Shown here: positions 20,539 to 32,616 of the stretch, one piece after another
Numbering within the stretch: position 1 is the stretch's first letter
How the letters are laid out: every line of letters starts with the position of its first letter
DNA from: Chelativorans intermedius
Lineage (GTDB): Bacteria; Pseudomonadota; Alphaproteobacteria; Rhizobiales; Rhizobiaceae
NCBI RefSeq assembly: GCF_025398255.1
Contig: NZ_JAODNW010000004.1
Coordinates: 25,924 to 89,923, forward strand
Direction: 5' to 3'
Length of the DNA stretch: 64,000 nt
Made by a program: the position numbers and the translations under genes
The notes under the pieces: generated by a model
Seen by the model: only the letters and a program-made list of their open reading frames with translations
The model's database searches: none
What the model was told of the DNA's origin: nothing

Positions 20539-21527
20539 GCGCAACGGTGCTGGAAACGCATGGGCTTACCCGCATCTTCGGCGGCGGGCGCACGCTCCTC
20601 GGCAGGCCGAAGCCCGGCGTGCATGCCGTGCAGGGGGTGGACCTTGCGCTGCGCGAGGGCGAGACGCTCGGCATTGTCGGCGAATCGGGGTGCGGCAAGT
20701 CCACGCTGGCGCGCATGCTGGTGGGGCTCGACGCGCCCTCGGCCGGCACCATCCGCCTGAAGGGCGAGGACGTGACGACGCTCGCCAGAACCTCGCCGCG
20801 CGGCCTTGCCCGCCGCATCCAGTATGTGTTTCAGGACCCGGTCTCCTCGCTCAACCCGCGCAAGACCATCCGCCGCATTCTGGAGGCGCCGATGAAGCAC
20901 CTGCTCGGCTATCCGGCCGGCAAGCGTCGCGAGCGGCTGGCGGCGCTGATGGACGCGGTGAGCCTCAGGGCCGAGTTCCTCGACCGCTACCCGCACGAAT
21001 TCTCGGGCGGCCAGGCACAGCGCATCGGCATCGCCCGCGCGCTCGCCGCAGAACCGGAGATCCTGGTGCTGGACGAGCCGGTTTCGGCGCTCGACGTCTC
21101 GGTGCAGGCGCAGGTTCTGAACCTGCTCGATGACCTCAAGGCGCGCTTCGGCCTCACCTATGTCTTCATCAGCCACGATCTGTCGGTGGTCGAAAGCGTC
21201 TCCGACCGGGTGGCGGTGATGTATTTCGGGCGCATCGTCGAGGAGGCGGCCGCCCATGCGCTTTTTGCATGCCCGCGCCATCCCTATACGAAGCTGCTGT
21301 TCGACTCCGCCCCGGTCCCCGGAAAAAAGGGCCTGACCGGCGAGGAGGGGCTGGCGGAGCTTCCCGATCCCTACAATCCGCCGCCGGGGTGCGCCTTCGC
21401 GCCGCGCTGCCGGCGCGCGGCGGAGGACTGCCGTGCCTCCCGCCCACCGCTCGAAACGCGCGAGGCGGGCCGCCATGCGGCGTGCTTCCACCCGCTGGGC
21501 GACGACGCGCTGGAGCGTGCGCAATGA
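20535..21527 (+). CDS. Peptide-type ABC transporter ATP-binding protein (DppF-like)
   Basis: The second ATPase of the importer, 330 residues. Walker A GESGCGKST, signature EFSGGQAQRIGIARALA, Walker B ILVLDEPVSALDVSVQAQ, H-loop ISHDLSVV, and the oligopeptide-transporter C-terminal tail [18 protein letters not shown]. Start and stop codons both overlap neighbours (ATGA), placing it firmly in the operon and coupling it to the GntR gene downstream. Confidence 0.93.
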   Translation: MSATVLETHGLTRIFGGGRTLLGRPKPGVHAVQGVDLALREGETLGIVGESGCGKSTLARMLVGLDAPSAGTIRLKGEDVTTLARTSPRGLARRIQYVFQDPVSSLNPRKTIRRILEAPMKHLLGYPAGKRRERLAALMDAVSLRAEFLDRYPHEFSGGQAQRIGIARALAAEPEILVLDEPVSALDVSVQAQVLNLLDDLKARFGLTYVFISHDLSVVESVSDRVAVMYFGRIVEEAAAHALFACPRHPYTKLLFDSAPVPGKKGLTGEEGLAELPDPYNPPPGCAFAPRCRRAAEDCRASRPPLETREAGRHAACFHPLGDDALERAQ

Positions 21528-22300
21528 CGGGCGTGGCCGAGAAGGGCAGGCCGCGGCCGCCGCGCGGGCCGAAACGGCCGGCGGCGATCTGCGAGGAGAT
21601 CAAGGACTGGATCGTCGCCCAGCGGCTGAAGCCGGGCGATCCCCTGCCGCAGGAAAAGGCGCTCATCGAGCGCTTCCGCGCCTCCAAGGGCACCATGCGC
21701 GAGGCCCTGCGCTCGCTGGAGGCGCAGGGGCTGGTGACGACGCGCACCGGCCCGCGCGGCGGCATCTTCGTCGCGGCCCTCGACGAGACCCACGCGATGG
21801 AGCTTCTCGGCAACTATTTCTTCTTCCGCCAGCCCTCGGTGGCCGACATCTATGCGGTGCGCTGCCAGCTCGAGCCGGAGCTTGCGGCGAGCCTGGTGGG
21901 GCGGCTGGCCGAGGAGGACTATCAGCGGCTCGAAGAGACCATGCGCGTCTACGACCATCCACCCGAAACGGTGGGCGAGGAATACCGCCAGCGCATGGCG
22001 GAGCTCGATTTCCACGCCGTGCTGGCGGCGCTCAGCCCCAATCCGGTGCTGGGTTTCATGTGCGGATTCCTGCAGAACCTCCTGCGCAACCTCGCCGTCT
22101 GCCGCCGCATCTACGACCGCCCCAACCCGGCGCTGCGCGAGAGCGGGCTTTCCTACCAGACGCGGCTCATCGCGGCGCTGCGGGCGGGCGACAGCGAAAG
22201 CGTGCGTGCCATCATGTATCAGCACATGCTCGCCGCCTGGCGCTACATGGAAGCCTGCGAGGCCGAGGTGAGGGCGGATTTCCTGCGCGTCAGAAGATAG
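21524..22300 (+). CDS. GntR-family (FadR/FCD-type) transcriptional regulator
   Basis: A 258-residue regulator. The winged helix is at about 20-85 (ICEEIKDWIVAQRLKPGDPL, LIERFRASKGTMREALRSLEAQGLV, TGPRGGIFVA), the GntR hallmark. The rest is a helical FCD-like effector domain (AELDFHAVLAALSPNPVL), where Asp/His residues usually bind a metal and a carboxylate ligand. It is the last gene of the transporter operon and probably controls it, and the divergent hydrolase/dehydrogenase pair, through the palindrome at 15952-15967. Whether it represses or activates cannot be told. Confidence 0.9.
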   Translation: MTGVAEKGRPRPPRGPKRPAAICEEIKDWIVAQRLKPGDPLPQEKALIERFRASKGTMREALRSLEAQGLVTTRTGPRGGIFVAALDETHAMELLGNYFFFRQPSVADIYAVRCQLEPELAASLVGRLAEEDYQRLEETMRVYDHPPETVGEEYRQRMAELDFHAVLAALSPNPVLGFMCGFLQNLLRNLAVCRRIYDRPNPALRESGLSYQTRLIAALRAGDSESVRAIMYQHMLAAWRYMEACEAEVRADFLRVRR

Positions 22301-22375
22301 GGGCCGGCATTGACATTTGCCCGCCGTTTCGCCACCTCACGGGGCGCGACAGGTTTGAACACGGGACACGGGGCC

Positions 22376-23641
<1,266 letters not shown>

Positions 23642-23645
23642 GCGC

Positions 23646-26159
23646 TCAGGCCGTCGCGAGCGCCGGGTCCCTTTCCCGCCACTGGTCGATCTTGGCCGAC
23701 AGTTTCTGCGGCGAGATGGGCTTCGACAGGTAGTCGTCCATCCCCGCCTCCAGGCATTTCTCGCGGTCGCCGGTGAGCGCATGGGCGGTGATGCCGATGA
23801 TCGGCGTGTGGCGGCCGAGCGCCCTTTCCGCCTCGCGGATGGCCGCCGTCGCCTCCAGCCCGTTCATCTCCGGCATGGACACGTCCATCAGCACCAGCCT
23901 GGGCTGCAAGGCCCGGTGCATCTTCACCGCCGTGCGCCCGTTGCTGGCGATGCGGTAGGTCAGGCCGAGCTGGTCGAGCACCTGGCTGAAGACAAGCTGG
24001 TTGACTTCGTTGTCCTCGGCCACCAGCACGTCGAGCGGCGCAGAGGAGGTGCGGGGCGCCGCCGCCTTCTCGCCATCGGCGACGAGGCGCGGGCGCGGCG
24101 CCGGCTGCGGCGGTGTTTCGGCGGGCTGGTCGGTGGCCGCCTTTGCGGCCTGCATGGCCGCCACCAGCGCCTCCAGAAGCGCGGAGGAACGGGCGGGCTT
24201 GTTGAGCTGCTGGGAGATAACGCCTTCGGCCACCAGGCGCCCGGTCTCCGACTGGTCCACGGAGGTGAGCAGGACGATCGGGATGGCGGCGCTTGCCGGA
24301 TCCGCCTTCAGGCGGCGGGCTACCTCCGCACCGTTCATGTCCGGCATCTGATAGTCCAGCACGATGCAGTCGACCGCCGCGCCGAGCTCGGCGGAGCGGC
24401 GCACGAACGCCATCGCCATCTCGCCGCCGCTCACCGCCGCACAGTCGAAACCCCAGCTCCTGAGCTGTTCGAGCAGGATGTCGCGGTTGATCGGATTGTC
24501 GTCGACGGCCAGCACCCGCGCGCCGGAAACGTCGATGGGGATGGGCCGTGGGCGGGCCTCGGCGCTGTCGATGTCGAGCGTCAGGGTGAACCAGAAGGTG
24601 GAGCCCTTGCCGGGCGTGCTTTCCACGCCCATCGTGCCGCCCATCAGCTCGACGAGGCGCGAGGCGATGGCAAGGCCGAGCCCCGTGCCCTCGTGGCGGC
24701 GCGTGGAGGAGGAGTCGACCTGGGCGAACTTCTCGAACACCGCTTCGAGCTTGTCCTCGGGAATGCCGGGTCCGGTATCCTCGACACGCACGGTGATGTC
24801 CGCCTTTTGCGCGTGCACCGTGCCGGACACGTCCACCAGCACATGGCCGCGCTCGGTGAACTTCACCGCATTGCCCATCAGATTGGTGACAATCTGGCGG
24901 AAGCGGCCCATGTCGCCGACGAGAGAGGGCGGCAGGGCGGGGTCCACACGCACGATCAGCTCCAGATCCTTCTCGGCGACGCGCGGCGAGATCAGCGTGG
25001 CCACGTCCTCGATCACCTCGCCGAGACGGAAGGGGGCGGGGTCGAGCGTGAGCTGGCCCGCGTCGATTTTCGAGAAGTCGAGAATGTCGTTGATGATGGT
25101 GAGCAGTGCTGCACCCGACTTGATGATGACATCCACGAACATTGCCTGGCGCTGATCGAGCTCGGTGCGGGCGAGCAGCTCGGCCATGCCCATCACGCCG
25201 TTCATCGGCGTCCTGATCTCGTGGCTCATATTGGCCAGGAACTCGGATTTTGTCTTGTCCGCCGACTGGGCGCGCAGCTTCTCCGCCGCCAGCGAGACAT
25301 TGGCGTCATGAAGCTCCTGGTGCGCCTCGTGGATGCGCTGGATCATGGGAAGCAGAATGCGCGCCCCCACCATCACCGTCGCCAGGATCATGGCGAGGCC
25401 GGCGAAGACGAGGGTGAGCTGCAGCGTCCCGTAGGTGGCCACGGTCTCGGCCTGTAGCGTCTGGGAGACGGCGTGGATGTGCGGCCTGATCTTCTGGTTG
25501 GCCAGCACCTGCAGCTCGGCGAACACCCGGCGGGCGGCGGGAGCGGAGTAGTCGTTGAAGATGTCGAGCCGGTTGGCCAGCGTGAGGACGCTCTGCACCT
25601 CCGCCTTGAGCGAAGCGTGGCCCTCGCCCCCCTCCCAGACGACGCGCACGGCGGGCGGAACCGTCAGCCCGGCTATGCCGGCGATCACCGGTGCCTGCCG
25701 GGCATTCTGGCCGGGCCGGGCCGCAGCGGCCGCCAGGCGCTGGCTTTCCAGCGTGGTGATGTCGCCGCTGGCTGCCATTTCCATCGCGTTGTAGCCTTTC
25801 TCCAGGCGTTCCAGCGCCGCGGCGAGGGCGGCGCGGGCCTGCTCCATGGAGGAGGGTCCTCCCCGCTCCTGGCGCGGCGCGGCATAGCCGTGCAGCCCAG
25901 CCGCATGGGCGGAATGCCGGGGCGCCAGGTGCAGGCTGCTGTGTTCAAGCCGCAGGGCGCTGTAGAGAACGTCGCCCGCGGCATCGGCCATATAGTCGAG
26001 CAAGGCGCCGAAGCGGACCTGGTTCTTGGCGCGCTCCATCTGCCAGAGCACGACCCCCGTTCCCAGCATCACGGCCAGCACAAAGCCCACCAGCACGGTG
26101 ATCATCCGTCCGCGCATGTAGCGGCGTGTCACGACAGTAGACATGAACGGTGCCCCCAT
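23646..26159 (-). CDS. Hybrid sensor histidine kinase with two receiver domains
   Basis: An 837-residue membrane kinase. TM1 is at about 20-40, a periplasmic region of about 200 residues follows, and TM2 is at 246-270. HisKA has phospho-acceptor His313 (SHEIRTP). HATPase_c has N-box Asn430, DTGPG at 461-465 and GTGLGLA at 491-497. REC1 spans about 547-663 with Asp602, and REC2 about 709-830 with Asp759 ([13 protein letters not shown]). There is no HPt domain, so a separate phosphotransfer protein is needed. The periplasmic segment shows no domain I recognise, so the signal is unknown. No response-regulator gene is adjacent. It is divergent from soxR. Confidence 0.93.
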   Translation of the reverse strand: MGAPFMSTVVTRRYMRGRMITVLVGFVLAVMLGTGVVLWQMERAKNQVRFGALLDYMADAAGDVLYSALRLEHSSLHLAPRHSAHAAGLHGYAAPRQERGGPSSMEQARAALAAALERLEKGYNAMEMAASGDITTLESQRLAAAAARPGQNARQAPVIAGIAGLTVPPAVRVVWEGGEGHASLKAEVQSVLTLANRLDIFNDYSAPAARRVFAELQVLANQKIRPHIHAVSQTLQAETVATYGTLQLTLVFAGLAMILATVMVGARILLPMIQRIHEAHQELHDANVSLAAEKLRAQSADKTKSEFLANMSHEIRTPMNGVMGMAELLARTELDQRQAMFVDVIIKSGAALLTIINDILDFSKIDAGQLTLDPAPFRLGEVIEDVATLISPRVAEKDLELIVRVDPALPPSLVGDMGRFRQIVTNLMGNAVKFTERGHVLVDVSGTVHAQKADITVRVEDTGPGIPEDKLEAVFEKFAQVDSSSTRRHEGTGLGLAIASRLVELMGGTMGVESTPGKGSTFWFTLTLDIDSAEARPRPIPIDVSGARVLAVDDNPINRDILLEQLRSWGFDCAAVSGGEMAMAFVRRSAELGAAVDCIVLDYQMPDMNGAEVARRLKADPASAAIPIVLLTSVDQSETGRLVAEGVISQQLNKPARSSALLEALVAAMQAAKAATDQPAETPPQPAPRPRLVADGEKAAAPRTSSAPLDVLVAEDNEVNQLVFSQVLDQLGLTYRIASNGRTAVKMHRALQPRLVLMDVSMPEMNGLEATAAIREAERALGRHTPIIGITAHALTGDREKCLEAGMDDYLSKPISPQKLSAKIDQWRERDPALATA

Positions 26160-26308
26160 CCGTTTCCCTGTTTCCTTAAAGATCGGACAGACCGCTTAAG
26201 CAGCGATTAACGATGAAGAAGCAGCAGAGATCTTCGCAGCCCCGGCACGGTTCTTGACGGGGGCGGCTTTACATCTCAACCTTGCTTCATGTTTCTGGAG
26301 AGGACGGA

Positions 26309-26771
26309 ATGAAAGGCAGGAAGGCCCCGCTGGCCCGCGAGCTGAGCGTCGGGGAGGTGGCGCGGCGCAGCGGTCTCGCCGTTTCGGCGCTGCATTTCTA
26401 CGAGGCAAAGGGGCTGATCGCCAGCCGGCGCACGGCGGGAAACCAGCGCCGCTATGGCCGCGACGTGCTGCGCCGGGTTGCGATCATCAAGGTGGCGCAG
26501 CGGCTCGGCATTCCGCTGGCGACCATCGGCGAAGCGCTGAAGACGCTGCCAGAAGCACGCCCGCCCACGGCCGCGGACTGGCGCAGGCTTTCACAGCACT
26601 GGCGCGCCGATCTCGACGAGCGCATCCGCAAGCTGACCCGGCTTCGCGATCATCTGGACGAATGCATCGGCTGCGGCTGCCTGTCGGTGGAGACCTGCCC
26701 TCTCCGCAACCCCTTCGACACGCTGGCGGAAGAGGGGCCGGGCGCGAGGTTGCTGGAGGGGGATGGTGGAT

Positions 26772-26773
<2 letters not shown>
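26309..26773 (+). CDS. soxR: Redox-sensitive transcriptional activator SoxR
   Basis: A 154-residue MerR-family regulator with an N-terminal winged HTH ([21 protein letters not shown]), a dimerisation helix and the 2Fe-2S motif Cys119-X2-Cys122-X-Cys124-X5-Cys130 ([12 protein letters not shown]), the same numbering I recall for E. coli SoxR. It senses redox-cycling compounds through cluster oxidation. The ATG at 26309 is preferred over 26282 because GGAGAGGA lies just upstream. No soxS is near and no obvious target gene is divergent (a histidine kinase gene is), so its targets lie elsewhere. Its TAG stop is part of a heptamer repeat array. Confidence 0.95.
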
Positions 26774-27876
<1,103 letters not shown>

Positions 27877-27987
27877 GGCGCGAGCGATGGCCTTATTCGC
27901 CGCCACGGTCAAGCCTTTCGGCAGGCTGCCCGTTGCCAGTGCGGCCGGCGATGGGTATTTCGGGGCGCAGTCGCAGGGGAGAAGCAG

Positions 27988-28737
27988 GTGCCGGCGCCAA
28001 GGGTGGACGGTCAGAAACGGTCGGATGCGGCGCGCCGGCGGGGGCGCCGGGCCGGGGCCGGGCTGTGGCGGCGCTGGCTGCGCCGGCTTGGCGTCCTCCT
28101 TCTCGTCGTGGCGCTGCTGCCTCTGGCGCTCACGCCGCTTTACCGCCTTTCCTCAGTGCATCCGGTCTCGACGCTGATGCTGGCGGATCTTGCGCGGCTG
28201 CAGGGCTATGAGCGCCGGTGGGTGGGCCTCGACGAAATGGGTGCGGCCGTGATCCACTCCGTCATGATGTCGGAAGACGGCCAGTTCTGCTCCCATGCCG
28301 GCGTCGACTGGCAGGCGATCAACACCGTGGTCAACGATGCCCTGTCGGGCGAGCGCCCGCGCGGCGCCTCCACCATCCCCATGCAGACGGTGAAGAACCT
28401 TTTCCTCTGGTCCGGGCGCTCCTATCTGCGAAAGGCGCTGGAGGCGCCGCTGGCGCTCTATTTCGACGCCCTGGTGCCGAAGCGGCGCATCATGGAGATC
28501 TACATGAACATCGCCGAATGGGGCCCCAATCTCTATGGCGTCGAGGCGGCGGCGCAGCACTATTTCGGCCGTCCGGCAAGCAGCCTCACGGCACGTCAGG
28601 CCGCTCTTCTGGCCGTCACCCTGCCCAATCCGTATGCGCGCAACCCGGCCAGCCCGACGGCAGGGCTCAGCCGGCTTGCCGCCATCATCGAGGGCAGGGC
28701 GCGCAAGGCCGGCGCCTATGTCGGCTGCCTGGGATAG
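27988..28737 (+). CDS. mtgA: Monofunctional biosynthetic peptidoglycan transglycosylase
   Basis: A 249-residue GT51 glycosyltransferase that polymerises lipid II glycan strands in the periplasm. A basic N-terminus is followed by one membrane anchor (about 33-53, [19 protein letters not shown]). The catalytic Glu is in [16 protein letters not shown], with the [16 protein letters not shown] and [24 protein letters not shown] motifs. The start is GTG at 27988 with AGGGGAG just upstream; the much longer upstream frame is antisense to the prenyl synthase. It probably forms an operon with the next small gene. Confidence 0.93.
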   Translation: MPAPRVDGQKRSDAARRRGRRAGAGLWRRWLRRLGVLLLVVALLPLALTPLYRLSSVHPVSTLMLADLARLQGYERRWVGLDEMGAAVIHSVMMSEDGQFCSHAGVDWQAINTVVNDALSGERPRGASTIPMQTVKNLFLWSGRSYLRKALEAPLALYFDALVPKRRIMEIYMNIAEWGPNLYGVEAAAQHYFGRPASSLTARQAALLAVTLPNPYARNPASPTAGLSRLAAIIEGRARKAGAYVGCLG

Positions 28738-28750
28738 GGGGAAGAAGGCC

Positions 28751-29155
28751 ATGGTCAGGCGCGGCACCGCCCTCGGCTTCTTCGGCATCTTCGGCCGCTC
28801 GCAGGATCTGCGCCGGCTCGATGCGGCGCTGCGTCTGGCCGGCCTCCACCCCGCGCAGGTGCCGGAAGGGGTGAAGCTCGCCGCTGTCGGGCTGATGGCG
28901 GGGGATGGTGCGGAGGAGCCGCCGCCCGCCGCCTATCCGCCGGTGGGCCTGTTGATGGCGTTCCTGGCGCTGGGGCCGGACGGCTTCGCGCGGGAAAACG
29001 ACGAGGCGCAGCTTGCCGCCGCCACGCAACGGCTGGAGGCGGCGCTGGAGGCGGGCGAGGGGCGGGACGCGCAAATCGTGCTCCTGATGCTGCATGCGGG
29101 GCTTGCGCACCCCGCGCTCGTCCGCGACTATGCGCTGCGGGCGGAGGAGGAATGA
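28751..29155 (+). CDS. Conserved hypothetical protein downstream of mtgA
   Basis: A 134-residue soluble-looking protein with no signal peptide and no motif I recognise. It opens GTALGFFGIFGRSQDLRRLDAALRLAGLHP and is Leu/Ala-rich with predicted helices (residues about 85-130). The ATG at 28751 is 13 bp after mtgA, so it is co-transcribed. Base composition matches its neighbours. Function unknown. Confidence 0.7.
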   Translation: MVRRGTALGFFGIFGRSQDLRRLDAALRLAGLHPAQVPEGVKLAAVGLMAGDGAEEPPPAAYPPVGLLMAFLALGPDGFARENDEAQLAAATQRLEAALEAGEGRDAQIVLLMLHAGLAHPALVRDYALRAEEE

Positions 29156-29317
29156 GCGGCGTGCGCCTTCGCCGGCGCAAAAAATCGCCGTGCCCCACTG
29201 GCCAAACAGCAAAGAGGCGTGTATAGGCGGCGCGAATTCCAGATTGCCCGGCCGTACCGTCAAGGGCCCTCGATCATCAGGGCCGCAGGAGCGGCTGACC
29301 GAACAGCGGAGAGTACC

Positions 29318-29500
29318 ATGGCTGTACCGAAGAGAAAGACGACGCCGTCGAAGCGCGGTATGCGCCGCTCGGCCGACGCCCTGAAGAAGCCGACCTATGT
29401 CGAGGACAAGGATTCCGGCGAGCTGCGCCGCCCGCATCACATCGATCTGAAGACGGGCATGTATCGCGGCCGCCAGGTTCTGGAGCCGAAGGAGGCTTAG
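29318..29500 (+). CDS. rpmF: 50S ribosomal protein L32
   Basis: A 60-residue protein with the L32 signature [18 protein letters not shown] at the N-terminus. It lacks the Cys residues of zinc-type L32, as is usual in alphaproteobacteria. The start is supported by GGAGAG at 29308-29313. It follows mtgA and the hypothetical gene after a 162-bp gap and is followed by a good terminator. Confidence 0.97.
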   Translation: MAVPKRKTTPSKRGMRRSADALKKPTYVEDKDSGELRRPHHIDLKTGMYRGRQVLEPKEA

Positions 29501-29806
29501 GGGCATCTTGCCGGGCAGGCGGAACCGCCTGCCGGCGCCGGATGCACCGATCACGCATTGGAGCGGATGCGCGAAGAGATGTGAGCGCCTTCCGTTTCAG
29601 GCTTCCCCGGATCTCAGGCAACATGTGGAAGGGCTGGCCTCGTGCCAGCCTTTCCCTTTTTGTTTTGGCGATCCGCCTTGCGGCGGCGGCCTTTCCTCCG
29701 GCCGCCAGACCGGTTGATCGTTTCATTGAAACGCTGATCCGGTCCATCTATTTGTTTTTGCCGCATTTGTGCGACGCCAGATGATTCCATCTGGCTGCAA
29801 GATGCC
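29501..29806. other. Non-coding gap between rpmF and phaR (306 bp)
   Basis: No credible gene is present. It holds a rho-independent terminator at 29629-29660 and the second copy of the 103-bp repeat (29707-29809), whose edge includes the phaR stop codon. Short frames here encode no recognisable motif and largely coincide with the repeat. Confidence 0.7.
29629..29660 (+). terminator. Rho-independent terminator of rpmF
   Basis: The stem AAGGGCTGGC (29629-29638) pairs with GCCAGCCTTT (29644-29653), with a 5-base loop and one G-U pair. A CCCTTTTTG-type tract follows immediately. It lies about 130 bp after the rpmF stop. Confidence 0.75.
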
Positions 29807-29809
29807 CTA
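29707..29809 (-). repeat. 103-bp dispersed intergenic repeat, copy 2
   Basis: The minus-strand reading of 29707-29809 matches 13720-13822 with seven mismatches. The same nested hairpin (GACCGG/CCGGTC around CGTTTCA-A-TGAAACG) and CCAGATG/CATCTGG arms are present. The TAG at 29809-29807 is the phaR stop, in the same position as the TAA supplied to the tetR-type gene by copy 1. Confidence 0.85.
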
Positions 29810-30403
29810 ATCCTTCGACATGGCGTCGATCTTGCGCTGCATCTCCGCCACCTGCTCGCGCAGCTCCTTCAGGTCGCGGGTCTCGCCGGCCCTGTCGCGC
29901 CCGGCGGCCGGATCGGAGGGCGGGACCGGGGAGAACATGCGCATGGCCTCCTGGAACATCTCCATGTTGCGCCGCGTCTGCTCCTCGATCATCTTCATGG
30001 GCGCGCTCACCTGCATCATGTCGCCCATCGGGGTCTTGCCGAAGGCCTGGGTCATCTGCTCGCGCAGGCGCTCCTGCTCCCTGGCGAAGGCGAGCATGGA
30101 CTGCTCCAGAAAGCTCGGCACCACCATCTGCATCTGGTCGCCATAGAAGGAGATGAGCTGGCGCAGGAAGGACACGGGCAGCATGTTCTGTCCGTTCTTG
30201 TCGTTCTCCAGTTCGAAGATGATCTGGGTGAGAACGGAATGGGTGATGTCCTCGCCCGTCTTGGCGTCCTGCACCACGAATTCCTCGTCGCGCTTCACCA
30301 TCGCGGCCAGGTCTTCCAACGTCACATAGGTGCTTGTGCCGGTGTTGTAGAGGCGGCGGTTGGCATATTTCTTGATGACCACCGGGTCGTCTTTTCCGGG
30401 CAT
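29807..30403 (-). CDS. phaR: Polyhydroxyalkanoate synthesis repressor PhaR
   Basis: A 198-residue PHB/PHA regulator. The N-terminal PHB/PHA DNA-binding domain is clear ([28 protein letters not shown], residues 9-37), then the PHB accumulation regulatory region ([33 protein letters not shown]), a Met/Gln-rich helical middle and a C-terminal coiled coil ([15 protein letters not shown]). The start at 30403 follows GGGGGTGAG. It binds PHB granules and DNA and tunes phasin and PHB gene expression. It is divergent from phbA; TGC-rich sequence near 30500 in the shared gap could be its site, which is inference. Confidence 0.95.
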   Translation of the reverse strand: MPGKDDPVVIKKYANRRLYNTGTSTYVTLEDLAAMVKRDEEFVVQDAKTGEDITHSVLTQIIFELENDKNGQNMLPVSFLRQLISFYGDQMQMVVPSFLEQSMLAFAREQERLREQMTQAFGKTPMGDMMQVSAPMKMIEEQTRRNMEMFQEAMRMFSPVPPSDPAAGRDRAGETRDLKELREQVAEMQRKIDAMSKD

Positions 30404-30605
30404 TCGCTCACCCCCTGCGCGGTGTCCTGGTCGGGCCGGCATCGGGCCCTGCCTGCCAGACAGGATATGCGAAAGAGAACCGCAAAAGAAAGGGGTTTTT
30501 GCTGCATGCGCTAAGCCGCCTACGCCGTTCTGGCCGCTTGACGCGATGCGGAATGAACGCGACAAAAGCGTATCGAGACAATCCGCGTCCAGCAAGGAGA
30601 GAGCC

Positions 30606-31787
30606 ATGCCGTCCTCCAACGCCATCGTCGTCGCCAGCGCGGCGCGCACGCCCGTGGGGTCCTTCAACGGGTCCTTCGCCCAGATGCCGGCCCACGCGCT
30701 CGGCGCCGCGGTCATCCGCGCCCTGCTCGAACGGGCAAAGGTGGAGCCAGGCGAGGTGGACGAGGTGATCCTCGGCCAGGTGCTGACTGCCGGGCAGGGG
30801 CAGAACCCGGCGCGCCAGGCCGCGGTTGCCGCCGGCCTTCCGAAGGAGACGACGGCCTGGGGCCTCAACCAGGTCTGCGGTTCGGGCCTGCGCGCGGTCG
30901 CCATCGGCATGCAGCAGATCGCCTGCGGCGATGCCGACGTCGTGGTGGCCGGCGGCCAGGAGTCCATGTCGCTGTCGCCGCACTGTGCGCATCTGCGCGG
31001 CGGTGTGAAGATGGGCGACTACGCCATGATCGACACCATGATCCGCGACGGGCTCTGGGACGCCTTCAACGGCTACCACATGGGCATCACGGCGGAGAAT
31101 GTCGCCCGTGCCTTCCAGATCTCCCGCGAGGAGCAGGACGCCTTCGCGCTCGCCTCGCAGAACAAGGCGGAAGCGGCGCAGAAGGCCGGCCGCTTCAAGG
31201 ACGAGATCATCCCCGTCACGGTGAAGACGCGCAAGGGCGACCTCGTCGTGGAGGAAGACGAGTATATCCGCCATGGCGCCACGCTGGAGGGGATGGCCAA
31301 GCTCAGGCCCGCCTTCGACAAGGAAGGCACGGTGACGGCCGGCAATGCCTCCGGCATCAATGACGGCGCGGCCGGCGTGGTGCTGATGCGCGAGGAGGAG
31401 GCCGCCCGCCGCGGCATCGAGCCCCTGGCGCGCATCGCCTCCTGGGCGACGGCCGGCGTCGACCCGGCGGTGATGGGCACCGGCCCCATTCCCGCCTCGC
31501 GCAGGGCGCTGGAGAAGGCCGGCTGGCGGGTCGAGGATCTGGATCTTGTCGAGGCCAACGAAGCCTTCGCCGCCCAGGCCTGCGCGGTCAACAAGGACTT
31601 GGGCTGGAATCCGGACATCGTCAATGTCAATGGCGGCGCCATCGCCATCGGCCACCCCATCGGCGCCTCCGGTGCGCGTGTGCTCAACACGCTGCTCTTC
31701 GAGATGCGCCGGCGCGGCGCTAAAAGGGGGCTTGCCACGCTGTGCATCGGCGGCGGCATGGGCGTGGCAATGTGCGTGGAGAGATAG
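30606..31787 (+). CDS. phbA: Acetyl-CoA C-acetyltransferase (beta-ketothiolase)
   Basis: A 393-residue thiolase condensing two acetyl-CoA to acetoacetyl-CoA, the first step of PHB synthesis. It has nucleophile Cys91 ([10 protein letters not shown]), the NEAFAAQA motif, catalytic His in [11 protein letters not shown] and Cys in CIGGGMGVA. The ATG at 30606 has AAGGAGAG upstream. It is followed by phaB after 106 bp containing heptamer repeats. Its TAG stop overlaps the first heptamer. Confidence 0.95.
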   Translation: MPSSNAIVVASAARTPVGSFNGSFAQMPAHALGAAVIRALLERAKVEPGEVDEVILGQVLTAGQGQNPARQAAVAAGLPKETTAWGLNQVCGSGLRAVAIGMQQIACGDADVVVAGGQESMSLSPHCAHLRGGVKMGDYAMIDTMIRDGLWDAFNGYHMGITAENVARAFQISREEQDAFALASQNKAEAAQKAGRFKDEIIPVTVKTRKGDLVVEEDEYIRHGATLEGMAKLRPAFDKEGTVTAGNASGINDGAAGVVLMREEEAARRGIEPLARIASWATAGVDPAVMGTGPIPASRRALEKAGWRVEDLDLVEANEAFAAQACAVNKDLGWNPDIVNVNGGAIAIGHPIGASGARVLNTLLFEMRRRGAKRGLATLCIGGGMGVAMCVER

Positions 31788-31872
31788 CGAACGGGGAACA
31801 GGGAATAGTGAGTAGGGAGTAGGGAGTAGTTGGCAGGCCCGCCCTCTTTATGCTCCCCATTCGCTGTTCACG
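31786..31872. repeat. Heptamer repeat array between phbA and phaB
   Basis: Six tandem heptamers (AGCGAAC, GGGGAAC, AGGGAAT, AGTGAGT, AGGGAGT, AGGGAGT) occupy 31786-31827. Two opposite-orientation heptamers (ATTCGCT, GTTCACG) lie at 31859-31872. The phbA stop TAG shares its AG with the first unit. Related to the arrays at 26772-26963 and 55642-55736. Confidence 0.8.
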
Positions 31873-31893
31873 CATCACAACGGGAGGAAAGAC

Positions 31894-32616
31894 ATGGCCA
31901 GAACCGCACTCGTGACGGGGGGAACCCGGGGCATCGGCGCGGCAATCGCGGTGGCGCTTAGGGACGCCGGATACAAGGTGGCGGCAAACTATGCCGGCAA
32001 CGACGAGGCGGCCAGCCGCTTTGCCGAGGAGACGGGCATTCCCGTCTATCGCTGGTCGGTGGCCGATTACGATGCCTGCGCGGCAGGCATTGCCAAGGTG
32101 GAGGCGGAGCTCGGGCCGGTCGATGTGCTCGTCAACAATGCCGGTATTACCCGCGACGCCATGTTTCACAAGATGACGCCCGAAGAGTGGCGCGCCGTCA
32201 TCGACACGAACCTCACCGGCGTCTTCAACATGACGCACCCTGTCTGGCCTGGCATGCGCGAGCGCCGCTTCGGCCGCATCATCATCATCTCCTCCATCAA
32301 CGGCCAGAAGGGGCAGATGGGCCAGGCCAACTATTCGGCCGCCAAGGCGGGCGACATCGGCTTCACCAAGGCGCTGGCGCAGGAGGGTGCGCGCGCCGGC
32401 ATCACCGTCAATGCGGTGTGCCCCGGCTACATCGCCACCGACATGGTGATGGCCGTGCCGGAGGCGGTGCGCGAGAAGATCGTCGCCCAGATTCCCGTCG
32501 GCCGCCTGGGCGAGGCGGCGGAGATCGCCCGTTGCGTCGTCTTCCTCGCTTCCGAGGAGGCCGGCTTCATCACCGGCTCGACGCTGTCGGCCAATGGCGG
32601 TCAGTACATGGCCTAG
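31894..32616 (+). CDS. phaB: Acetoacetyl-CoA reductase
   Basis: A 240-residue NADPH-dependent SDR making (R)-3-hydroxybutyryl-CoA for PHB. Cofactor motif TGGTRGIG is at residues 7-14, NNAGITRDAMFHKM, the Ser of IIISSINGQKG, catalytic NYSAAKAG, and LSANGGQYM at the C-terminus, all typical of PhaB/PhbB. GGGAGGAAAG precedes the ATG. It follows phbA; the PHB polymerase gene is not in this window. Confidence 0.95.
   Translation: MARTALVTGGTRGIGAAIAVALRDAGYKVAANYAGNDEAASRFAEETGIPVYRWSVADYDACAAGIAKVEAELGPVDVLVNNAGITRDAMFHKMTPEEWRAVIDTNLTGVFNMTHPVWPGMRERRFGRIIIISSINGQKGQMGQANYSAAKAGDIGFTKALAQEGARAGITVNAVCPGYIATDMVMAVPEAVREKIVAQIPVGRLGEAAEIARCVVFLASEEAGFITGSTLSANGGQYMA

Noticed and set aside
26269..26290. 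SoxR box upstream of soxR
   Set aside because: Only a CAA-CC-TTG core is seen; no dyad close to the known sox box and no 19-bp-spaced promoter could be defined.
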